This document shows positions 27,808 through 31,242 of a stretch of DNA of 31,242 nt, piece after piece. The translations under genes and the position numbers were made by a program. The notes under the pieces are model-generated. The model was given only the letters and a program-made list of their open reading frames with translations, was not told the DNA's origin and did not search any database. Within the stretch, counting starts at the first letter, position 1. Each line of letters starts with the position of its first letter. The DNA lies in the NCBI GenBank assembly GCA_905221605.1, contig CAJNDS010002366.1, forward strand, positions 435,001-466,242, given 5' to 3'. This stretch comes from Symbiodinium natans (Eukaryota > Sar > Dinophyceae > Suessiales > Symbiodiniaceae).

Positions 27808-28863
27808 GTGAACTACCTTCAGCAAAGACTTACACGAAACATTGCTTGTTTCAGAGTTTAGAGTTTTGATTCTTCTCGTTGAAGTTCAGAAGGCAGTGTC
27901 CCACAAAGTATGGGTTTAAAATGACTTAAAAGCATTCAGTTTGGAGGAAGTCCTGGAGGAAACAAGTTCCCACGCAGCTGAAAACAGAACTCTTGCCATC
28001 GAAGGACATGCCGTGCGAGTGCTTGCGCAATCTGCTACTCTTCGCGGAGTGGTGATGGGTCGAACATCATCATGACGAACGAATCGACGACAGGTCAGAA
28101 ATCAGCTCGATTCTGAACACTCAGCTTACCGGGTGCCCGCATCTGCTGGGACAAGTCTCGCTAGGCGCGCGCACACATCAGCGCGAAAGTGTTCGCTCCT
28201 ACCTTTCCCTCTCTCCCGAACAGGCGTGCCTCTGGTATCCTCTTGTCGTCTCCGAAGCGAAATGGCAATGTTTAGCAAGGCAGGGAACAATCAAAATCGC
28301 TCCCGACCTGCACTTCGTGCATTTCTGCAGCGGGGTAAACATAGGGACTGGAAGCTTGTGGGTCACGTGACACCCTTCCCTCTCGAACCTCACATGTCCC
28401 TGCACGGCGCATGCGCTCTCTCGATGCCTCGTAGCAAGAACCACGACGCCGGCCCAACAGTTGGGGCCCGGGAATGGGAGCCGAGCATTGTTTGGGATAC
28501 TCAATCTAGTCAACGTAGGGCAAAGCGGGGGAGAAAGAACGGCGGAACACCGGAAAATTGACAAGAAACACTGTTGCGTCGGGACGGTTCCCTCTCCTAT
28601 CCTCTCCTGACTAGTAGTTGTCATGCTGACGTCGTTGGATTCGATTGACAACGTTGGCTTCTACAAGCCCAGAAACTTCATCAACACTCACAGCTGGTCC
28701 GAACCCCTCTGCCCCCAAAACACAATGACTGTCGTGTCGACAGGGGCCAAGCATAGGGTTCGGCCAAGCCGCAGCGATTGAAAAATGCAGTGCGACTCGA
28801 AAGGAGATGGAGTCTTGAGGGTGACTTGATGTTGCGGGCGTCGGTTTTTGGGTGTGAAATGCG
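27808..28863. other. Intron 20 interior
   Basis: No gene supported. Frames of 142 and 150 codons at 28133-28651 lie opposite each other on the two strands and show no domain. Confidence 0.5.
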
Positions 28864-28936
28864 TGAAACCCTAAACCCTAAACCCTAAACCCTAAGCCCT
28901 AAGCCCTAAGCCCTAAACCCTAAACCCTAAACCCCG
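28864..28936. repeat. CCCTAAA array with CCCTAAG sub-array before E21
   Basis: About ten C-strand units; three central ones are CCCTAAG. They end 46 nt before E21. Confidence 0.97.
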
Positions 28937-28982
28937 CACCGTGGCCTAAGATTTTGAATGACTGCAGCTTTCCCTCCGGAAG

Positions 28983-29065
28983 CCCGCGATGTGGAAAGGC
29001 GTTTGCGATCGCCGCCTGGTGCCGGCGGCCTTCTAAGGCCGATCGCATGTCTTCAGCACTACGGG
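28983..29065 (+). CDS. E21: exon, Arg/Gly/Pro-rich
   Basis: After CTTTCCCTCCGGAAG| the phase 1 frame reads RDVERRLRSPPGAGGLLRPI, then ACLQHYG, ending TAC GGG|GTTTAGGG (phase 0). It lies between CCCTAAA and TTTAGGG blocks. A second open frame (AFAIAAWCRRPSKADRMSSA) exists but does not fit E20's phase. No family recognised. Confidence 0.5.
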
Positions 29066-29147
29066 GTTTAGGGTTTGGGGTTTAGGGTTCAGGGTTTAGG
29101 GTTTAGGGTTTAGGGTTTAGGGTTTACGGTTTAGGGTTTAGGGTTTC
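29065..29147. repeat. TTTAGGG array after E21 (donor)
   Basis: About eleven G-strand units, with TTTGGGG, TTCAGGG and TTTACGG variants, begin at the E21 donor. Confidence 0.97.
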
Positions 29148-29545
29148 GTAACAGCCCCAAATTTTGGAATGCTGCAGAGGGCTCAGAGGGCTACCAACAG
29201 CTTTGAAGCTTTAAAGTCTTTGGGTAAGTGTTCAATGGTCCCTAGCTGCCAATGCCCAAACACAGCATGGGAAGATTGAGCTTGACATTTGTAGGTTTTT
29301 GTTTCTTTAACCTCGGTTTCCAAGCCACAAAAGAAGCCACCTGTCTGTCTTGCCCACGAACCCAACAGGAACGGTGTGGTCCTCGAACTTGGGGTGCAAG
29401 CATCTTCAAGCTTACCCTGGGTTCTTGGTTTAAAGAACCCAAGTTGGCAATGAACACTGCGCATCAGTTTGCGTCGCAAACAAAAGTGGATCCTTTCACA
29501 CTCCTCACAACTACCAGAAGGCACCGTTATTCCATTGGGGTTTAG

Positions 29546-29577
29546 ACCCTAAACCCCAAGCCTCAAACCCTCAACCC
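29546..29577. repeat. CCCTAAA block inside intron 21
   Basis: Degenerate C-strand units (CCCTAAA, CCCCAAG, CCTCAAA, CCCTCAA). Confidence 0.85.
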
Positions 29578-29731
29578 TAGTTCGTTGGTGTTTGGGGCTC
29601 AACCACTCGAACCCACTGAAAGACTCAGGGTTCAAACTTGGAGTTCTCGGACCCAGGGTTCGAAGATAAAAGCTCCCGAAGACCGCATTAGGCCAACCGT
29701 TTCATGAGAAAAGTTTGGTTTGCTTGAGTTC

Positions 29732-29769
29732 GACCCTAAACCCTGAACCTAACTCCTAAACCCTCAACC
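29732..29769. repeat. CCCTAAA block before E22
   Basis: Degenerate C-strand units ending ACCCTCAACCTCCAG, which is itself a possible acceptor at 29773-29774. Confidence 0.9.
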
Positions 29770-29797
29770 TCCAGCACAAGAATAACCGGATGTTAAG

Positions 29798-29839
29798 TTC
29801 GCTCTGTCATCACTTCCAGACGAGTACAAGACCCGGGAG
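29798..29839 (+). CDS. E22: candidate exon, two readings
   Basis: With acceptor GATGTTAAG| the frame reads FALSSLPDEYKTRE, ending CGGGAG|GTCAAAG (phase 0 in and out), fitting E21 and E23. Alternatively acceptor CTCCAG| at 29773-29774 gives HKNNRMLSSLCHHFQTSTRP in another frame with phase 2 exit, which also has a matching continuation (see E23). Transcript data would decide. Confidence 0.4.
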
Positions 29840-29879
29840 GTCAAAGGGAAGTATGGGATGGTTGGTTTGAGAATTTCCG

Positions 29880-30149
29880 GTGTTTTGGGATGGGGGATTT
29901 CCGAAAAAGGAGTACCCTTTCTGGGGGGGTCCCTTTATGGGGGTTCTATTCTATTTGGGGTGTGACAGGGGTACCCCTATTTGGGTTGGGGAAATGCCCA
30001 GATTGGTGGTGGATATGCTCATGAAACGGGTGCGGTACATAGGGGGTGAACAGGGTGATTTAGCGTTCGAAACTGAAACTGGGATGTACCGACAAGTGGT
30101 AATGCCGGACTGCCATCTCTTCTCATCTCTTCCGTTTGTTCATGGTTCG
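29880..30149. other. G-rich stretch without supported gene
   Basis: A frame here (about 29880-30152) translates repeated TTTGGG/GGGGG words and has no recognised domain. It is treated as intron. Confidence 0.4.
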
Positions 30150-30203
30150 TGACCCTAAACCCTAAACCCTAAACCCTAAACCCTAAACCCTAAACTCTAA
30201 ACC
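30150..30203. repeat. CCCTAAA block inside intron 22
   Basis: Seven C-strand units; no exon follows directly. Confidence 0.97.
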
Positions 30204-30363
30204 ACACATTGTTCGGCCCTCCTATGAGGCCAATTTAAATTAAAAGTTGGGCGCCGCTGCATTCAATGCATTCGGTGTTTTGGGGTAAAGACGCCGTTTC
30301 AGGATTGACTTGCTGAATCTGAAGCCATCTTAACATCTTTTCTCGTTTTTGACAAGTCTGCAT

Positions 30364-30446
30364 CCCTAAACCCTAAAAACCCTAAAAACCCTAAAACCCA
30401 AAAACCCCAATAACCCTAATAAAACCCTAAACCCTAAACCCCTCAA
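30364..30446. repeat. CCCTAAA and CCCTAAAAA variants before E23
   Basis: C-strand units with expanded A runs (CCCTAAAAA, CCCAAAAA, CCCTAATAAAA) and normal heptamers end 26 nt before E23. Confidence 0.95.
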
Positions 30447-30472
30447 TACCCGCAAGAGGCCAGGCCAAGTAG

Positions 30473-30541
30473 CTGCCATCAGCGGAAGCACGCCGCGAGA
30501 ACTTTCATCTGATGCCTGAAAATGCAGATTTGGCTTGTGAG
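30473..30541 (+). CDS. E23: exon (EARRENFHLMPENADLACE)
   Basis: After GGCCAAGTAG| the frame reads LPSAEARRENFHLMPENADL, then ACE, with donor TGTGAG|GTTTTGCG (phase 0 in and out). The composition is protein-like; no family recognised. Alternatively, an acceptor at 30457-30458 joined to the other reading of E22 gives PGQVAAISGSTPRELSSDA and a TGA stop at 30517-30519, which would end the gene here. Confidence 0.5.
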
Positions 30542-30647
30542 GTTTTGCGTGATGCAGGTTTATAGAAATTGTGTAGGGTTTGTGTCCGGAGTTTTGTCGG
30601 GTTTTGTCGGGTTTTGGGGGGGTTTTGTTTTTTGCTTTTGTCATTTT

Positions 30648-30815
30648 GGCTGGAGAGGCTGGAGGGGCTGGAGAAGCTGGCCGGAATGGCTGGAGGGGCG
30701 ACAGGCTGGAGGGGCGACAGGCTGCAGGGACGACAGGCTGGAGGGACGACAGGCTGGAGGGGCTGGAGGGGGCTGGACAGCCTGGAGAGGCTGGAGGGGC
30801 TGCAGGGGCTGGAGG
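30648..30815. repeat. GGCTGGAG minisatellite
   Basis: Tandem GCTGGAGGG / GCTGGAGGGGCGACAG-type units. The Gly/Trp/Arg/Leu-rich frames that cross it are by-products. Confidence 0.92.
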
Positions 30816-30868
30816 TTCTTATAGAAGCTGCTCGTAATGAATCACATACAATTTTTATTATCCTGGCC

Positions 30869-31007
30869 TTGAGGGTTTAGGGTTTAAGGTTTAGGGTTTA
30901 GGGTTTGTAGAAATTGTATAGGGTTTGGGTTTGGGTCCCAATAACGTTTTGAGCGAGGCTTAGGGTTTAGGGTTTAGGGTTTAGGGGTTTAGGGTTTAGG
31001 GTTTAGC
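30869..31007. repeat. Two TTTAGGG blocks around a TTTTGAGCGA element start
   Basis: G-strand blocks at 30869-30906 and 30957-31007 flank AGAAATTGTATAGGGTTTGG...CCCAATAACGTTTTGAGCGA, the element start also seen at 22069. Confidence 0.95.
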
Positions 31008-31242
31008 TGCTGGTTTTGTGATGTTTTTAGATCCTGGGTCGAACCCGTAGGATTTTCTGGTAGATTTACAAGTTGCGGAGTGGGGTGAACTGCGTGCGGT
31101 GGGCTGAACTTTTCAGGAATGCTTGGGCAATTTGAATTTCGATCTGCAGAGGGGATTCCATAGGACCATCGAAGCCCAATGAATATTTTGGATAGAATAT
31201 TTGATGGATCTTAATATTATCGCAATTTTCTTAGATTTATAT
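31008..31242. other. Window end, no feature
   Basis: AT-rich towards the end. No exon, repeat block or splice pair recognised. Confidence 0.5.

Noticed and set aside
30522-30880. Three overlapping Gly/Trp/Arg/Leu-rich frames of 85-103 codons
   Set aside because: They are translations of the GGCTGGAG minisatellite.
1-31242. A true chromosome end or telomere
   Set aside because: Telomeric blocks are internal, short, on both strands, and repeatedly next to exons; neither window end is a telomere array.
1-31242. CRISPR array (regular short repeats)
   Set aside because: The repeats are telomere heptamers in contiguous runs without regular spacers, in eukaryotic-type sequence.

Overview
This window looks like nuclear DNA of an intron-rich eukaryote with a TTTAGGG-type (plant, green-algal or alveolate type) telomere repeat. 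There is no prokaryotic gene layout, and I saw no rRNA, tRNA or CRISPR. Most of the sequence is intron. I lean towards a photosynthetic protist, dinoflagellate-like or green-lineage, but that is inference only. All coding evidence below is on the + strand.

The main content appears to be one gene running off both ends of the window, cut into about 23 short exons (about 40-170 nt) separated by introns of 0.2-4.2 kb. From position 1 to about 21.66 kb the exon peptides follow, in order, the C-terminal cytosolic half of a CASTOR/POLLUX (DMI1)-type ion channel. They cover the end of its first RCK-like (TrkA_N/NAD-type) regulatory domain, then the second RCK-like domain: the Rossmann start with FGWNEAIGSM, the FILADSSARSD strand, DTVATLLQVRDI, IDYINSNRLS, GEVAIGWSR, QLNPPD and a closing IAEE. 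The pore-forming N-terminal part would lie upstream. From about 21.98 to 30.54 kb further exon candidates keep the same frame but belong to no family I recognise; they would be a C-terminal extension or, less likely, another gene.

The striking feature is how the exons are framed. Blocks of the telomere heptamer sit throughout the window in a fixed orientation: CCCTAAA repeats end the intron upstream of an exon, and TTTAGGG repeats begin the intron downstream of it. Introns therefore carry telomeric inverted repeats at their two ends, able to pair into a hairpin that brings the splice sites together. The G-rich repeat itself supplies the donor (exon-G|GTTTAGGG), and the C-rich repeat supplies branch-point-like CTAAAC. 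This pattern is what let me find exons too short for ORF searching, and it is the candidate undescribed system here.

Inside the introns are at least two families of short inverted-repeat elements. One has an exact 8-bp target duplication at 2839-2957, and its copies often have poly-G expanded at the centre. There are also a nested inverted repeat built on TTTTGAGCGA, variant heptamer arrays, a roughly 47-bp tandem array, microsatellites, a minisatellite and a 238-codon open frame that may be a GT29 (sialyltransferase-like) sequence nested in a channel-gene intron.

Limits: family assignments are from memory of conserved motifs, with no search run. Exon borders are inferred from frame, splice dinucleotides and repeat position. 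At three places (E7/E8, E8/E9 and inside E9) the frame does not join cleanly, and two family segments (between E1 and E2, and between E5 and E6) were not found.
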